Notes: generated from the letters alone by a model not told the origin. 64,000 nt of DNA from Sphingobium sp. (GCA_003248935.1 QFQF01000009.1:82070-146069); one strand, 5' to 3'; shown: positions 1-9,659, counted from the stretch's first letter. Numbers and translations are program-made.

Positions 1-1878
1 GACATGCTGGAGCGCACGCCCGGCTTCCTGCTGAGCGAAGGCAATGGCGTGCGCGGCTTCGGCGGCGCGGCGGGCAACGTACTGATCGACGGACAGCGGC
101 CGACGGTGAAGGCCGGTGGCGTGGGCGAGGTGCTGCGCCGCATCTCTGCCGCCAGTGTGGAACGCATCGCTTTGCTGCGCGGCACCGACGCGGCCGAGGC
201 GCAGGGCCAGACGCTGGTGGCCAACGTCATCCTGAAGGCCGACGCCGGTGGATCGGGCAACGCGTCGATCACGCTGCGCCATACGGCCGATGGCCGCATC
301 TCTCCGTCGGGGCGGATCAGCCATGCGCGCCGTATCGCGGGCTGGCAGACCAATATCGAGCTGTCGGGCGACATGCAGCGCTTTCCCACGCGAGGCACCT
401 ACCAAGTCGAGGATGCGACCGGCGCCCTGACCCAGATTCGCAACGAGCGGATTACGGCCAAGGCACCGGAGTTGGGCCTGGCCGCTTCCACATCCGGCGC
501 CGCCGCCGGTGGGACACTGACCGTCAATCTGCGGCTGAACAAGGACGGCTACAGTTCCGGTCGCATGATCGATATCCTTGCAGGCAACGGTGCGTTCGAG
601 GCGCTGCGCGACATCGCCTATGAGGAAAAGGGCAAGAGCGGTGAGCTCGGGCTCGACTGGACCCGGGGGCTGGGACGGGGCTGGACGGCCAAGCTGGTCG
701 GCCTCGGCCGGATCGAGACCGGCAACACCCGGGAGGACTATGTTGAGCCGGGCTATCGCGGCGTCTCGCACCTTCGTCAGAAACCGATGGAACTGGTCGG
801 CCGCGCGACCCTGACGCGGGAGGGCGATCATCCGGTCCGGCCCGAACTGGGTATGGAGATCGCCTATAACCGCCTTTCCAGCAACCTCGATTATGCCGAG
901 GATCGCGGCGGCGGATTGCTGCCGGTGTCCCTTGCCAATGCCGATACCCGCGTCGGGGAATTGCGGGGCGAAGGGTTCGTCAACCTGACGATGCGGATCG
1001 CCCCCCGCCTCAATCTCGAAAGCGGCATGGCTTTCGAGATGTCCCGCATCCGCGTGACCGGTGATATCGCCAACGAACAAAGCCTGTCCTACTGGAAGCC
1101 CTCGGCCGCATTGGTCTGGTCGCCGTCCGGCCGGACCCAGTTGCGCATCGGCGCGCGGCGCACCGTCGACCAGCTCGACTTCGGCGACTTCGCCGCATCG
1201 GTCAATCAGGCCGACGGCAGGCCGCTGGGCGGCAATGCGGGATTGCGTCCCGCGCGCATCACCCGAGCGCTCGCGCGGCTCGATCATCGCTGGGCCAGGG
1301 GAGGCGCACTGGCGGTCGAGGGCTGGTATCAATGGCACCGCGGATTGCTGGGCTACTTCGTGCTGCCTTCGGGCGATGAGGCGCTCGGTTCGATCGGCAA
1401 CGCCCGGCAATGGGGGGTGAGCGCACAGGCCACGCTGCCGCTCGACGCCCTGTTACGCGGCGCGCGCCTGACCCTCGACGGAACGGTCCGGGGCTCGCGG
1501 CTGGCCGATCCCGTAACCGGCGATCATCGGCCAATGGACGACCTGTCGCCCCGCAGCCTGACGGTCGAGTTCCGCCATGACGTGCCGCATCTGCGGTCAT
1601 CCTGGGGCCTGAACTACACCGCGCCGGAAAAGGGCGATGTCTATTACACCGGGGAACGGCTGGGCTGGCGCGAGGATGCACAATGGGGCGCCTATATCGA
1701 GACGACCGCGCTGGCCGGGTTCAAGACGACGCTGAAGGCCAGTGCCGTCAACGGCAACGATACGCACCGGCTGAGGCGCTTCTATAGCCCCAGCCGGGCG
1801 GGTGGCTATTCGGGGCTGGAGCGGCGCGATCAGCGGCAGGGAGCGGTGCTTTCGATCAGTTTCGCACGCGCGTTGTAG
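1..1878 (+). CDS. TonB-dependent receptor, 5' end outside window
   Basis: Outer-membrane active-transport protein; the frame is open to the left edge, so the N-terminus, signal peptide and TonB box are missing. The first visible residues are the end of a plug domain (ERTPGF, then a VLIDGQRP stretch and a VERIALLRG motif, as in TonB plug domains), followed by some 550 residues of beta-barrel-like alternating sequence. The C-terminus is SFARAL rather than the usual terminal phenylalanine. The substrate cannot be told. It resembles the TonB receptors that sphingomonads carry in large numbers. Downstream is a convergent SDR gene. Confidence 0.85.
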   Translation, partial: DMLERTPGFLLSEGNGVRGFGGAAGNVLIDGQRPTVKAGGVGEVLRRISAASVERIALLRGTDAAEAQGQTLVANVILKADAGGSGNASITLRHTADGRISPSGRISHARRIAGWQTNIELSGDMQRFPTRGTYQVEDATGALTQIRNERITAKAPELGLAASTSGAAAGGTLTVNLRLNKDGYSSGRMIDILAGNGAFEALRDIAYEEKGKSGELGLDWTRGLGRGWTAKLVGLGRIETGNTREDYVEPGYRGVSHLRQKPMELVGRATLTREGDHPVRPELGMEIAYNRLSSNLDYAEDRGGGLLPVSLANADTRVGELRGEGFVNLTMRIAPRLNLESGMAFEMSRIRVTGDIANEQSLSYWKPSAALVWSPSGRTQLRIGARRTVDQLDFGDFAASVNQADGRPLGGNAGLRPARITRALARLDHRWARGGALAVEGWYQWHRGLLGYFVLPSGDEALGSIGNARQWGVSAQATLPLDALLRGARLTLDGTVRGSRLADPVTGDHRPMDDLSPRSLTVEFRHDVPHLRSSWGLNYTAPEKGDVYYTGERLGWREDAQWGAYIETTALAGFKTTLKASAVNGNDTHRLRRFYSPSRAGGYSGLERRDQRQGAVLSISFARAL

Positions 1879-1926
1879 GCATGGAAACATACCCGGATGG
1901 CACGCGCCGCTCCCGGTGCCGGCCAT

Positions 1927-2682
1927 TCACCTGCCGGCGGCCCAGGCGATCGCATCGGCGCCGGCCGGAAGGACCATCGGACAATCGGGGTCGGTCGCCG
2001 CGCGGAACACCGCCTCCGCCACGTCCCGCTCCGTCGTGAGATCGCCCGATGCGGCTGCCTGCAGGGCGGTCAGCGTCTGATTGGCAAATTCGGCATAGGG
2101 CTCCGGGAACCAGCCGCCCGCCGAGATACGTTCCTGCACTGTCGCAGCGAAGCTGGTGGACGGCGCCATGCCGGGCAGGACGACCCTCGCCCGAATACCG
2201 AATTCCGCGAACTCGAGCGCCACGGATTCCGTGAGGGCCGTCAGCGCGGCCTTGCTTGCGCGATAGACTGAAAGCAGCGGCAGGGGCTTGAGCGTCGAAC
2301 TGGAGCCCACATTGACGATGACGCCCGATCGCCGCTCCCGCATGCCGGGCAGGACCGCCTGCATCGTCGCCACGCAGCCGAACAGATTGGCCTCGAAGAT
2401 GTCACGCACCGTTTCCATCGGTGTGCCCTCCAGCGCGTTCAGCCAACCGATGCCTGCATTGTTCACGAGCACGTCGATCACGCCAGCTTGCGCGATCGCA
2501 GTGCTGATGCTCCGCGCATCGGTGACGTCGAGGGGCAGGACACGGAGCCCTTCCGATACCGGCAGCGTGCTGGCGGCGGGATCGCGCATCGTCGCCACGA
2601 CGGACCAGCCGCGATCGAGGAAATGGCGCGCAGTTTCGCGGCCGAAGCCAGTTGAGCAGCCGGTGATGAGAACGGTCTTCAT
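1927..2682 (-). CDS. SDR family oxidoreductase
   Basis: Classical short-chain dehydrogenase/reductase of 251 aa. Visible motifs: the nucleotide-binding TGCSTGFG at residues 7-14, NNAG at 74-77, a serine cluster near 127-129, and the catalytic Tyr140-x3-Lys144 in YRASK. The family uses NAD(P)H to reduce carbonyls or oxidise alcohols; the substrate is unknown. It is divergent from a TetR regulator 71 bp away, the usual arrangement for a repressor controlling a neighbouring oxidoreductase. The start matches the family N-terminus (MKTVLITG). Confidence 0.9.
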   Translation of the reverse strand: MKTVLITGCSTGFGRETARHFLDRGWSVVATMRDPAASTLPVSEGLRVLPLDVTDARSISTAIAQAGVIDVLVNNAGIGWLNALEGTPMETVRDIFEANLFGCVATMQAVLPGMRERRSGVIVNVGSSSTLKPLPLLSVYRASKAALTALTESVALEFAEFGIRARVVLPGMAPSTSFAATVQERISAGGWFPEPYAEFANQTLTALQAAASGDLTTERDVAEAVFRAATDPDCPMVLPAGADAIAWAAGR

Positions 2683-2723
2683 GCAATGACTCCTTGCAGG
2701 GGAAAGCGTGCGGGACCAATATA

Positions 2724-2737
2724 TGAAGAATTATTCA
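2724..2737. promoter_or_regulatory. Candidate TetR operator (14-bp dyad)
   Basis: TGAAGAATTATTCA is an inverted repeat with 6 of 7 base pairs matching. It lies in an AT-rich stretch between the divergent SDR and TetR starts, well placed to control both. Assignment to the TetR protein is inference. Confidence 0.4.
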
Positions 2738-2753
2738 GTTTTTGGATTCGCAT

Positions 2754-3380
2754 ATGAACCGGCCCGTACCCGCGCTTCTCAAACCCCGGAAAACGGCGCA
2801 GCAGGCGCGATCGGCCGCGACCATCGAGGCGATCCATATCGCGACCGTTCAGGTTTTGCTGGCCGATGGCGTGGGACGTCTGACGACGACCCGGGTCGCC
2901 GAGCGCGCAGGCGTGTCCGTCGGGACGATGTACCAATATTATCCGCACAAGCAGGCACTGCTGTTCGCGATCGTCGACCGGCAGCTTGATATCATCGTGG
3001 AGGCCATGCTGGCCGCGACAAAACGTCTGGAGGGCCAGGATCTGGCGGCCGTTGCGGAGGGGCTGGCCACGGCCTGGCTCGACGCCAAGACGGCGGACAG
3101 CCTGGTATCGCGCGCGATCTATGGCATCGCGGCCGAATTTGACCTGACCGAGGTCATGGGCCGGACGATGATACTGATGACGCAGGTGATCAGCGGACTG
3201 CTCGCCACCGTCCCCGATGCAGGCTTTGCCGACCGCGACTCGGTGTCCTTCATGCTGACGGCCATGCTCGGGGGATCGGTGCGCGTGGTCATGGAAGCGG
3301 AGGCTTCGGACGATGACCTCGCGCGCCTGCGCCGCGAGCTCCCGCGCGCCTGCCTTGCCTATCTCCGCGCGGCCGGTTGA
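2754..3380 (+). CDS. TetR family transcriptional regulator
   Basis: Protein of 208 aa with an N-terminal TetR helix-turn-helix (RVAERAGVSVGTMYQYYPHK, residues about 47-66) and a variable helical ligand domain. ATG 2754 is preferred over an in-frame TTG four codons upstream because the TTG frame adds only a few residues and ATG is the commoner start. Probably represses the divergent SDR gene in response to a small molecule; the ligand cannot be predicted. Confidence 0.88.
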   Translation: MNRPVPALLKPRKTAQQARSAATIEAIHIATVQVLLADGVGRLTTTRVAERAGVSVGTMYQYYPHKQALLFAIVDRQLDIIVEAMLAATKRLEGQDLAAVAEGLATAWLDAKTADSLVSRAIYGIAAEFDLTEVMGRTMILMTQVISGLLATVPDAGFADRDSVSFMLTAMLGGSVRVVMEAEASDDDLARLRRELPRACLAYLRAAG

Positions 3381-3452
3381 GGCGGAACCGCTTCGTCAGG
3401 AAGCGCGCGCCGGGGCATTCCTCCGGCCGTCACTCGAGGGGGGAAAACGCGG

Positions 3453-6002
3453 TCAATAGACATCCCGCTTGTAGCGACCGTCCTCGGCCAGCCGTTCCAG
3501 CTCCGCTTCCCCCAATATCCGGGCAAGCGCATCATGAACGCCCTGCGCCATGCCCTCCAGACTGCCGCACACGAGAATGGTTGCGTCGCGATCCATCCAG
3601 TCGGCCAGCATATCGCCGGACGCTTCGATCAGATCCTGCACATAACGGCCGCAATCGCCATCGCGCGAGAATGCCCGGTCCAGACGCGCCAGCGTGCCGT
3701 CCACGCACCAGGCGGAAAGCTCCTCGTCAAAGAAGCACTCATGGGCACGCGTCCGCTCGCCGAACAGCAGCCAGTGCCCCCTGTTACCGGCATGGGCTGC
3801 CGCCCGCAGATGGGCTCGCAGTCCGGCAATGCCGGTACCGTTGCCGATCAGAATCATCGGTCCCGGTCGCCCCTCCTCCATGCGAAAACCCGGATTGGGG
3901 CGTGCGCGCAGAAGCGTCGTTCCGCCGACGGGCAAATGCGCGGTGAGCCATCCCGAACCGATGCCGGGGCGTCCGTCCTCGCCCCGCACCTGCCGCACCA
4001 CCAGGTCCAGCGTGCCGTCCGCGGGGACCGAGGCGGCGGAATATTCGCGCATCGGCAATGCCCGTAATGCCGTCACGACATCCGTCGTGATCGGCGTGCC
4101 CGGTTCGGGCAGCATCACGCCCGACAACTGATCGCGGAACCGGTCGCGGATATCCGTCACGTCGTCCACGGTTACGCACGCACCCAATATCATCTCGACA
4201 TCGGCGGGCGCGTTGCAGGGTCGCACCTCCACAATGTCTCCTGCGGCCCATTCCGCCATTGTGCCGCCCGGCGGCTCGAAGCGGAGGTGAAACGCTGTCC
4301 AGGCCATACTGCCGGGGTTCAATTCCCTGCGGGAGACGAGCGTCCACGGGGTGAAGGGAATCGCGGTCTGACCGCGCGTACCCTCTCCGGCACCCAGATT
4401 GTGCAGAGCATCGCGCCACATGGCTTCCGCGCACGCTTCCCCCTGTTCCATGGCGATCATCGGAAAGATCGACGTGGCACGGGAACCGGTCAGCCACGCG
4501 TCGATCGCACGGCCATAGCCGCAGAAATCGGCATATTCCCGGTCACCGATCGCCAGCACGCCGTAACGCAGATGCGCAAGGTCGAGCACGGGTCCACGCA
4601 GGACGCGATGGGTGAAGCCGCGCGCCATATCCGGCGGTTCACCGTCGCCATAGGTGCTGGCGACAACCAGCAATCGGTGTGCCCCGGCAAGAAGTTCCGG
4701 GGTCAGCTTGCCAACGGGCAGCAATCGCGCACGCACGCCATTGCGGTCGAGCGCCTGCGCCGCGTTGCGCGCGATGATTTCCGCCGTTCCGGTCTGGCTG
4801 GCGAAGGCGATCAGCAACCCGGTCGTATCCAGCGTCCCGGCCGTATCGGCCTTCAGCGCGCGCGCTTCCTGCTTTCGCTTGCGGCGGGACAGATAGAGAA
4901 GGAAGCCCGTCACCGTGAACAGCGGCATGGTGAGGCTGGTCAGCAGCAGCGCAATCCGGCCGAGCAGGCCGAAGAAGGCGCCGCGATGCAGTTCAAACAT
5001 GCTCTGGGTGATGATGGTGCCGAGCGGCCGGCGATCGTACAGGTCGCGCTTTTTAAGGACGGCGGTCTTTGGATCGTAGCTGTAGCGATCCGTCTGGCGC
5101 AGGTGCCGGGCATCCGCGGAACGGGCGTCGAAACTGACCGTCTTCACCGGCCGGGTCGGCGCCGGTTGGGTGATCCGCACCCACACATAGCTGTTGCCGG
5201 TCGCTTGCCGGAAAGCGGTCCAGGCCGGATCGATCGGCGGGCGCGGCGCGATGCCGTCCGTCGCTTTCCGCTCCTCGCCGCGTTCCTCCGGTCCTGACTT
5301 GCCCGTCAGCGCATAAACCACGCCCTGGCGATACCAGTCGTAGCTCCACCACAGACCCGTGAGAGCGCTGAGCAGGTAGAAGACGAACACCCATGTGCCG
5401 ATGACGACATGCAGCGCGCGCCAAAGGTTCCGGCCGGTCTTGCGCAGATCCGGCACCAGCCAGGCACGCCAGTTCAGCGCACGCCGGGGCCAGCGCAGAT
5501 ACAGGCCCGACAACGCGAAGAAGATGAGCGCGATAGCGCTGAAGCCGGTGATCTGCCGGCCAATGCCATTGCCGCCGCCAGGCAGGGCCAGCCAACGATG
5601 CAGCCCGTCCATCAGATGGAAGAAGCCCGCGCCCGCGGGTTCGCCCAGCCACGCGCCGGTCGCGCGATCAACCTGCCCCTGCTTGCGGCCGCGCCCTTCC
5701 TGCGCAGTCAGACGTACCGAATACGACCGGTCGCGGGCCATCTCCCAGTCCAGACGCGCGACATAATAGCCGGGATTGTCGGCCTGAATCCGGGCGATCA
5801 GCCGATCGGGCGAGAGATCCTGCCCGGCGGGCACACCGGGCGCGAACAGGCGCGGAGACAGAGCCTCGGTGATCTCGTCCTCAAAGCTCATCGCGGCGCC
5901 CGTGACGCCCATCAGCGCCAGCACAAGGCCGGCGGTGATGCCGAGGAACCAGTGGATCTGGAAGCAAACGCGCTTGGTCACCCGGACTCCGATGGGATGC
6001 AT
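3453..6002 (-). CDS. PepSY-flavodoxin-FAD/NADP reductase fusion (iron/siderophore reductase-like)
   Basis: An 849-aa fusion. The N-terminal ~390 residues are a PepSY-type membrane module with several transmembrane helices (for example the GITAGLVLALMGVTGAAM segment near the start). A flavodoxin domain follows (FASQTGTAE near residue 400), then a FAD-binding domain with RxYS (REYS) and a C-terminal NADP domain with GNGTGIAGLR, CGS and a terminal tyrosine, as in sulfite reductase flavoprotein and cytochrome P450 reductase. Such proteins pass electrons from NADPH across the inner membrane, probably to reduce ferric siderophore. ATG 6002 chosen; an in-frame TTG lies at 6035. Divergent from a TonB receptor, which fits iron uptake. 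Confidence 0.85.
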   Translation of the reverse strand: MHPIGVRVTKRVCFQIHWFLGITAGLVLALMGVTGAAMSFEDEITEALSPRLFAPGVPAGQDLSPDRLIARIQADNPGYYVARLDWEMARDRSYSVRLTAQEGRGRKQGQVDRATGAWLGEPAGAGFFHLMDGLHRWLALPGGGNGIGRQITGFSAIALIFFALSGLYLRWPRRALNWRAWLVPDLRKTGRNLWRALHVVIGTWVFVFYLLSALTGLWWSYDWYRQGVVYALTGKSGPEERGEERKATDGIAPRPPIDPAWTAFRQATGNSYVWVRITQPAPTRPVKTVSFDARSADARHLRQTDRYSYDPKTAVLKKRDLYDRRPLGTIITQSMFELHRGAFFGLLGRIALLLTSLTMPLFTVTGFLLYLSRRKRKQEARALKADTAGTLDTTGLLIAFASQTGTAEIIARNAAQALDRNGVRARLLPVGKLTPELLAGAHRLLVVASTYGDGEPPDMARGFTHRVLRGPVLDLAHLRYGVLAIGDREYADFCGYGRAIDAWLTGSRATSIFPMIAMEQGEACAEAMWRDALHNLGAGEGTRGQTAIPFTPWTLVSRRELNPGSMAWTAFHLRFEPPGGTMAEWAAGDIVEVRPCNAPADVEMILGACVTVDDVTDIRDRFRDQLSGVMLPEPGTPITTDVVTALRALPMREYSAASVPADGTLDLVVRQVRGEDGRPGIGSGWLTAHLPVGGTTLLRARPNPGFRMEEGRPGPMILIGNGTGIAGLRAHLRAAAHAGNRGHWLLFGERTRAHECFFDEELSAWCVDGTLARLDRAFSRDGDCGRYVQDLIEASGDMLADWMDRDATILVCGSLEGMAQGVHDALARILGEAELERLAEDGRYKRDVY

Positions 6003-6021
6003 TGCCGCTGACCACACGCTA

Positions 6022-6035
6022 TTGCGCAAGCGCAA
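6022..6035. promoter_or_regulatory. Perfect inverted repeat in divergent promoter region
   Basis: TTGCGC-AA-GCGCAA, a perfect 6-2-6 inverted repeat between the reductase and TonB-receptor genes. It could be an operator, but no bound regulator can be named. Confidence 0.35.
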
Positions 6036-6047
6036 AACAAATGCAAT

Positions 6048-6062
6048 TGCGACCTATTCTCA
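6048..6062. promoter_or_regulatory. Candidate Fur-like box
   Basis: TGCGACCTATTCTCA matches 10 of 14 positions of the 7-1-7 Fur consensus (TGATAAT-N-ATTATCA), with 6 of 7 in the right half. It lies 37 bp before the TonB-receptor start, between two iron-type genes. A second site at 35613 shares the TGCGAC half. Weak evidence alone. Confidence 0.3.
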
Positions 6063-6098
6063 AAATCGGTATGCGCGGCGGGTATTTCGTCACGCACA

Positions 6099-8192
6099 AT
6101 GGGGGCGCTTGTGAGCATCTGGATAATCGCGGCATCGGCGGCGGGCATGGCGTCTGTACCGGCGCCGGCGGATCCGCAGCAGGTGGAACGCAAGCTGGAC
6201 GAGGAGATCGTCGTCACCGGCCAGCGTCCGACCTTCAAGACCGAAGTGGTGCAAGTCGGCGCATTCCGCAATCAGTCGATCCTGGACACACCCGCCAGCA
6301 TTGCCGTCATCCCCAAGGCCCTGCTCGACGCGCAGGGCGCGACGGGGCTGGAGGAGGCGCTGCGCAACGCGCCCGGCGTCACGCAGCAGGCGACCAGCCC
6401 GACAACCAGCAACAATTTCGTGTCGCGCGGCGTGCTGATGAACGCCCGCACGAATTATCGCCTGAACGGCGCCCTCCAGATCATCAACCTGAGCCCAGTG
6501 CCGATCGAGAACAAGCAGCGCGTGGAACTGCTGAAGGGGGTATCCGCCCTTTATTACGGCCTCGCCACGCCGTCTGGTATCGTCAACGTCGTGACCAAGC
6601 GCGCGGGCGACAGGCCGGTCAGCAATGTCTTCATCAACGGTGATGCCGAAGGCAGTCTGGGCGCGGGCTTCGACATCGGCCGGAAATTCGGTGGCAACGA
6701 TCAGTTTGGCGTCCGCATCAATGGCTATTCCGCGCATGTCGAAACGCCGATCGACGGGGTCAACGGCAGTCGCTACCTCGCCAGCGGCGCATTCGACTGG
6801 CAGCTTTCCGAGCGGCTGTCGCTGAAGCTGGATGTCGAGCATTACCGGCGCGCCACCGACGAGCCGGGCGGCATCTCACTCGCCGCGTTCCAGTTGCTCG
6901 ACGACGTGCCGAACCCGCACAGCCGCTACGCACCCAGCAACGCGCCCTACCGCACCTGGTCGACCAACGTGCTGGGCCGCGCCGATTACGCCCTGGGTGA
7001 CGCATGGTCGATCCGCGCCGAGGCGGGGCTGGCCCAGTCGAGGAGGCAGCGCAGCCGGGCGGACTTCAGTTTCACAAACGCCACAACCGTGGCGAGCGGC
7101 GCGGGACGGATCGCGGGCAACTTCACCCCCGACCAGGAATACCGGAACGAATATGTACGGACCGAGATTGCCGGGAAGCTGCCGACCTTCGGCGTCGAGC
7201 ATGAACTGCTGTTCGGCTTTGCCCGCAACCGGCAGGTGCAGGAAGGACAAAATCAGCGGAACTACACCGCCGTCGCGCAGAATTTCTATGACCCGCGTCG
7301 GATCGATTTCAACGATCTGGTCTTCACCACCACCCGCTTCCTGGCGGGCAGCGTCAACATCGACACGGGCTTCTACATGCTGGATATCGCCCATGTCGGC
7401 GAGAAGCTCCTGCTGATCGGCGGCGTGCGGCGTGTCCTCTATGATACGGAGGACAGCAGCGGCGATTACCGCATGAAGGCATGGACGCCGACCGGGGGCG
7501 TCGTGTTCAAGCCCACGGACACGTCCAGCCTCTATGCCACCTATATCGAGGGACTGGAGAGCGCGGGCACGGCGCCTACGGGCACGACCAACGAGGGAGA
7601 CATCCTCCGCCCTGTGCTGAGCAAGCAGATCGAGGCAGGCGCACGGATCGAGGTGGCGGGGGCGCTTGCGAGCCTTGCCTATTTCCATATCGACCGGGGA
7701 CTGGGCTATATCGACGCCGCCAACACCTATGTGGTCGATGGCCGCGCGATCCACGAAGGCGTGGAGGCTTCGCTTCAGGGCAATGTGACGCCACAGCTGT
7801 CGGTGGCGCTGGCCGGACAGTATCTGAAGGCCACACAGCGCGAAACCGGCGTCGCCGCGCAGGAAGGGAAGCGGGTGGACAATACGCCGCGCTGGTCGGC
7901 GTCGCTGTTTGCCGAATACCGGCCGGCCGCGCTGCCCGACTTTGGCGTGAACGCAGGCATGTACTACACCGGACTGCGCTATGCCGATGCGCTGAACGCC
8001 TACCGGATGCCAGCCTACACCACCTACAGCCTCGGCGCGAACTACCGGCTGAAGATGGCGGGCGACCGGTCGATGATGCTGCGGATCAACGGAGACAATC
8101 TGACGAACAAGCGCTACTGGTCGACAGGCGGAACGATCTTCTACGTCGGCCTTGCGCGACAGGTACGCTTCTCCGCCAGCGTGGATTTCTAG
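6099..8192 (+). CDS. TonB-dependent siderophore receptor
   Basis: Outer-membrane receptor of 697 aa. A short signal-like N-terminus (IWIIAASAAGMASVPAPA) is followed by a TonB-box-like EEIVVTGQRP, a plug domain (QSILDTPASIAVIPKALLDAQGA, shown here only as landmark; then RNAPGVTQQA, RVELLKGVSALYYG) and a barrel ending in a terminal phenylalanine (SASVDF). The plug looks like the FhuA/FpvA/FhuE siderophore class. Divergent from the PepSY-flavoprotein reductase, which would release iron after import. Confidence 0.9.
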   Translation: MGALVSIWIIAASAAGMASVPAPADPQQVERKLDEEIVVTGQRPTFKTEVVQVGAFRNQSILDTPASIAVIPKALLDAQGATGLEEALRNAPGVTQQATSPTTSNNFVSRGVLMNARTNYRLNGALQIINLSPVPIENKQRVELLKGVSALYYGLATPSGIVNVVTKRAGDRPVSNVFINGDAEGSLGAGFDIGRKFGGNDQFGVRINGYSAHVETPIDGVNGSRYLASGAFDWQLSERLSLKLDVEHYRRATDEPGGISLAAFQLLDDVPNPHSRYAPSNAPYRTWSTNVLGRADYALGDAWSIRAEAGLAQSRRQRSRADFSFTNATTVASGAGRIAGNFTPDQEYRNEYVRTEIAGKLPTFGVEHELLFGFARNRQVQEGQNQRNYTAVAQNFYDPRRIDFNDLVFTTTRFLAGSVNIDTGFYMLDIAHVGEKLLLIGGVRRVLYDTEDSSGDYRMKAWTPTGGVVFKPTDTSSLYATYIEGLESAGTAPTGTTNEGDILRPVLSKQIEAGARIEVAGALASLAYFHIDRGLGYIDAANTYVVDGRAIHEGVEASLQGNVTPQLSVALAGQYLKATQRETGVAAQEGKRVDNTPRWSASLFAEYRPAALPDFGVNAGMYYTGLRYADALNAYRMPAYTTYSLGANYRLKMAGDRSMMLRINGDNLTNKRYWSTGGTIFYVGLARQVRFSASVDF

Positions 8193-8239
8193 ATGGGCGC
8201 CTGATCGACCGGCAGGTTCCGCATTGGGAGGCGATATAG

Positions 8240-8989
8240 ATGATGCGTACCGATGCTGCGTTCGCCTTCAAGACGGCCATTGTCATTATCGTCGCCCATG
8301 CGATCGCCTACTTGGCGCATGAATATAGCCACAGCTTCGCAGCGTGGGTTTCCGGTTACATGGAGAATCCGCTGGCGCTTGATTACGGGGGAATAAACCC
8401 CGGCAACCTCGTGTTCCTGTCGGATGTCGGCGACAATGTGCAATACGACCCGATTATGGATAGCGGCCATGGTCTTACGGCTGCCGCGATCGCGCTGGCC
8501 GGTCCTTTTGTTGGCAATGCCCTTCTTTACGCCGGTCTGTATGCAACGACGGGGTTTTCCCGACCCAGAGACTCCCTCGCGTCTTCATTGCTGTTCTGGA
8601 TGCTGGCCATGTGCGCCGGAAACGTCTGGAGCTATGTCCCCATGCGCGCGCTCACGACGCACGCCGACATCGCTATCGCGGCCCAAGGCCTGCGCATCAG
8701 CGTGCTTGCCCTGTTTCCTTTTCTGCTCGTTCCCTCGCTGTTCATCGCCTATCATTTCTTCGCAAAAGTCTGCCCTCTGTTCATTCCCGCGATCACGGCG
8801 GGCCGAGCCGCGCGTACGGCGCTCCTGGTCTCGATGACAGCCATATGGTTCTTCATGCTGTTCGGCGGCGTGGGGTTGTCCGGAAGCTACGGCCCGATTT
8901 CCCAGACGCTCTCGGTTGTCTCGGAGGCTTTGTGCCTGCCTCTGGCGATCACATGGCTGTGGAAAAAATGTGCGCGCGCGCACGCCTGA
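8240..8989 (+). CDS. Membrane protein with M50-like HExxH motif
   Basis: A 249-aa polytopic membrane protein with about six hydrophobic segments. HEYSH at residues 27-31 sits at the end of the first helix, as in site-2 (M50) proteases. A later NVWSYVP motif (128-134) and an aspartate in THADI (D143) could supply the third zinc ligand. I do not recognise a named family, so protease function is inference. It lies 47 bp after the TonB receptor and in the same direction. Its base composition is less GC-rich than its neighbours. Confidence 0.7.
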   Translation: MMRTDAAFAFKTAIVIIVAHAIAYLAHEYSHSFAAWVSGYMENPLALDYGGINPGNLVFLSDVGDNVQYDPIMDSGHGLTAAAIALAGPFVGNALLYAGLYATTGFSRPRDSLASSLLFWMLAMCAGNVWSYVPMRALTTHADIAIAAQGLRISVLALFPFLLVPSLFIAYHFFAKVCPLFIPAITAGRAARTALLVSMTAIWFFMLFGGVGLSGSYGPISQTLSVVSEALCLPLAITWLWKKCARAHA

Positions 8990-9069
8990 TGAACGAGCCG
9001 GTCATTTCGCTCGCTCTGCAATACAGGCCTTTGGTCGAATAGAGATGCGACCTCCCCGCAACTCGCTCC

Positions 9070-9621
9070 TCAGCCCCGGCAATCCTCGACCACGCGGGCG
9101 ATTTCCGGCCATGCGGGTACGACCACGCGGGGAAGCCCCGCGACCTCGATCGCGAAGCGGCCGCGGCTGAACGCGATCTGGTCGAGGGCGGCGTCGCCCG
9201 CCGCCCGGGTCGCAAGCACATGCGGCATCGACGCACCGTCCGGCGTCGTCGGCCACTGCACGGCGCCGAAGGTGGTACGCACGATCATCGGCGCATTGGC
9301 GGGCATCGATGCCCCCGTGCGGGCGACGACGACCTGTCGCGTGGCACGCGCGCAGCGCACGGAGAGCAGCGGCGCGCTGCCCGCGGGGCCGAACTGTGCG
9401 ACCGGGCCGTCGGGTCCGGGGCGATAGATCCAGTCGCCCGGAGTCAGCGGGGCGTCCTGCCAGTCGGCGGTCGCCGCCGGAGCCGGCGCGGCGGGCGCAG
9501 GTGCCGGGGACGGCGCGGGAAGCGGAGCGGACGGCGCGGGCGAACGGGGAGCGACACAGGCCGCCAGCGCAAGGCTGAGCAGGCTGGGAGCGAGCAGCGG
9601 CGCGCGGGCGAACATCGACAT
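9070..9621 (-). CDS. Putative lipoprotein, Pro/Ala-rich
   Basis: A 183-aa protein with a lipoprotein signal: hydrophobic stretch then LALAAC (Cys22). A Pro-Ala-rich linker of about 30 residues follows, then a compact domain (residues 53-183) with two cysteines, one near the middle (SVRCAR) and one at the C-terminus (EDCRG), which could form a disulfide. No named domain recognised. It is 38 bp downstream of tilS in the same direction, so may be read from the same transcript. Confidence 0.7.
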   Translation of the reverse strand: MSMFARAPLLAPSLLSLALAACVAPRSPAPSAPLPAPSPAPAPAAPAPAATADWQDAPLTPGDWIYRPGPDGPVAQFGPAGSAPLLSVRCARATRQVVVARTGASMPANAPMIVRTTFGAVQWPTTPDGASMPHVLATRAAGDAALDQIAFSRGRFAIEVAGLPRVVVPAWPEIARVVEDCRG

Positions 9622-9659
9622 GCCTCTCCTATGGCCCAGCCCCGCATCGGCCTCAACCG

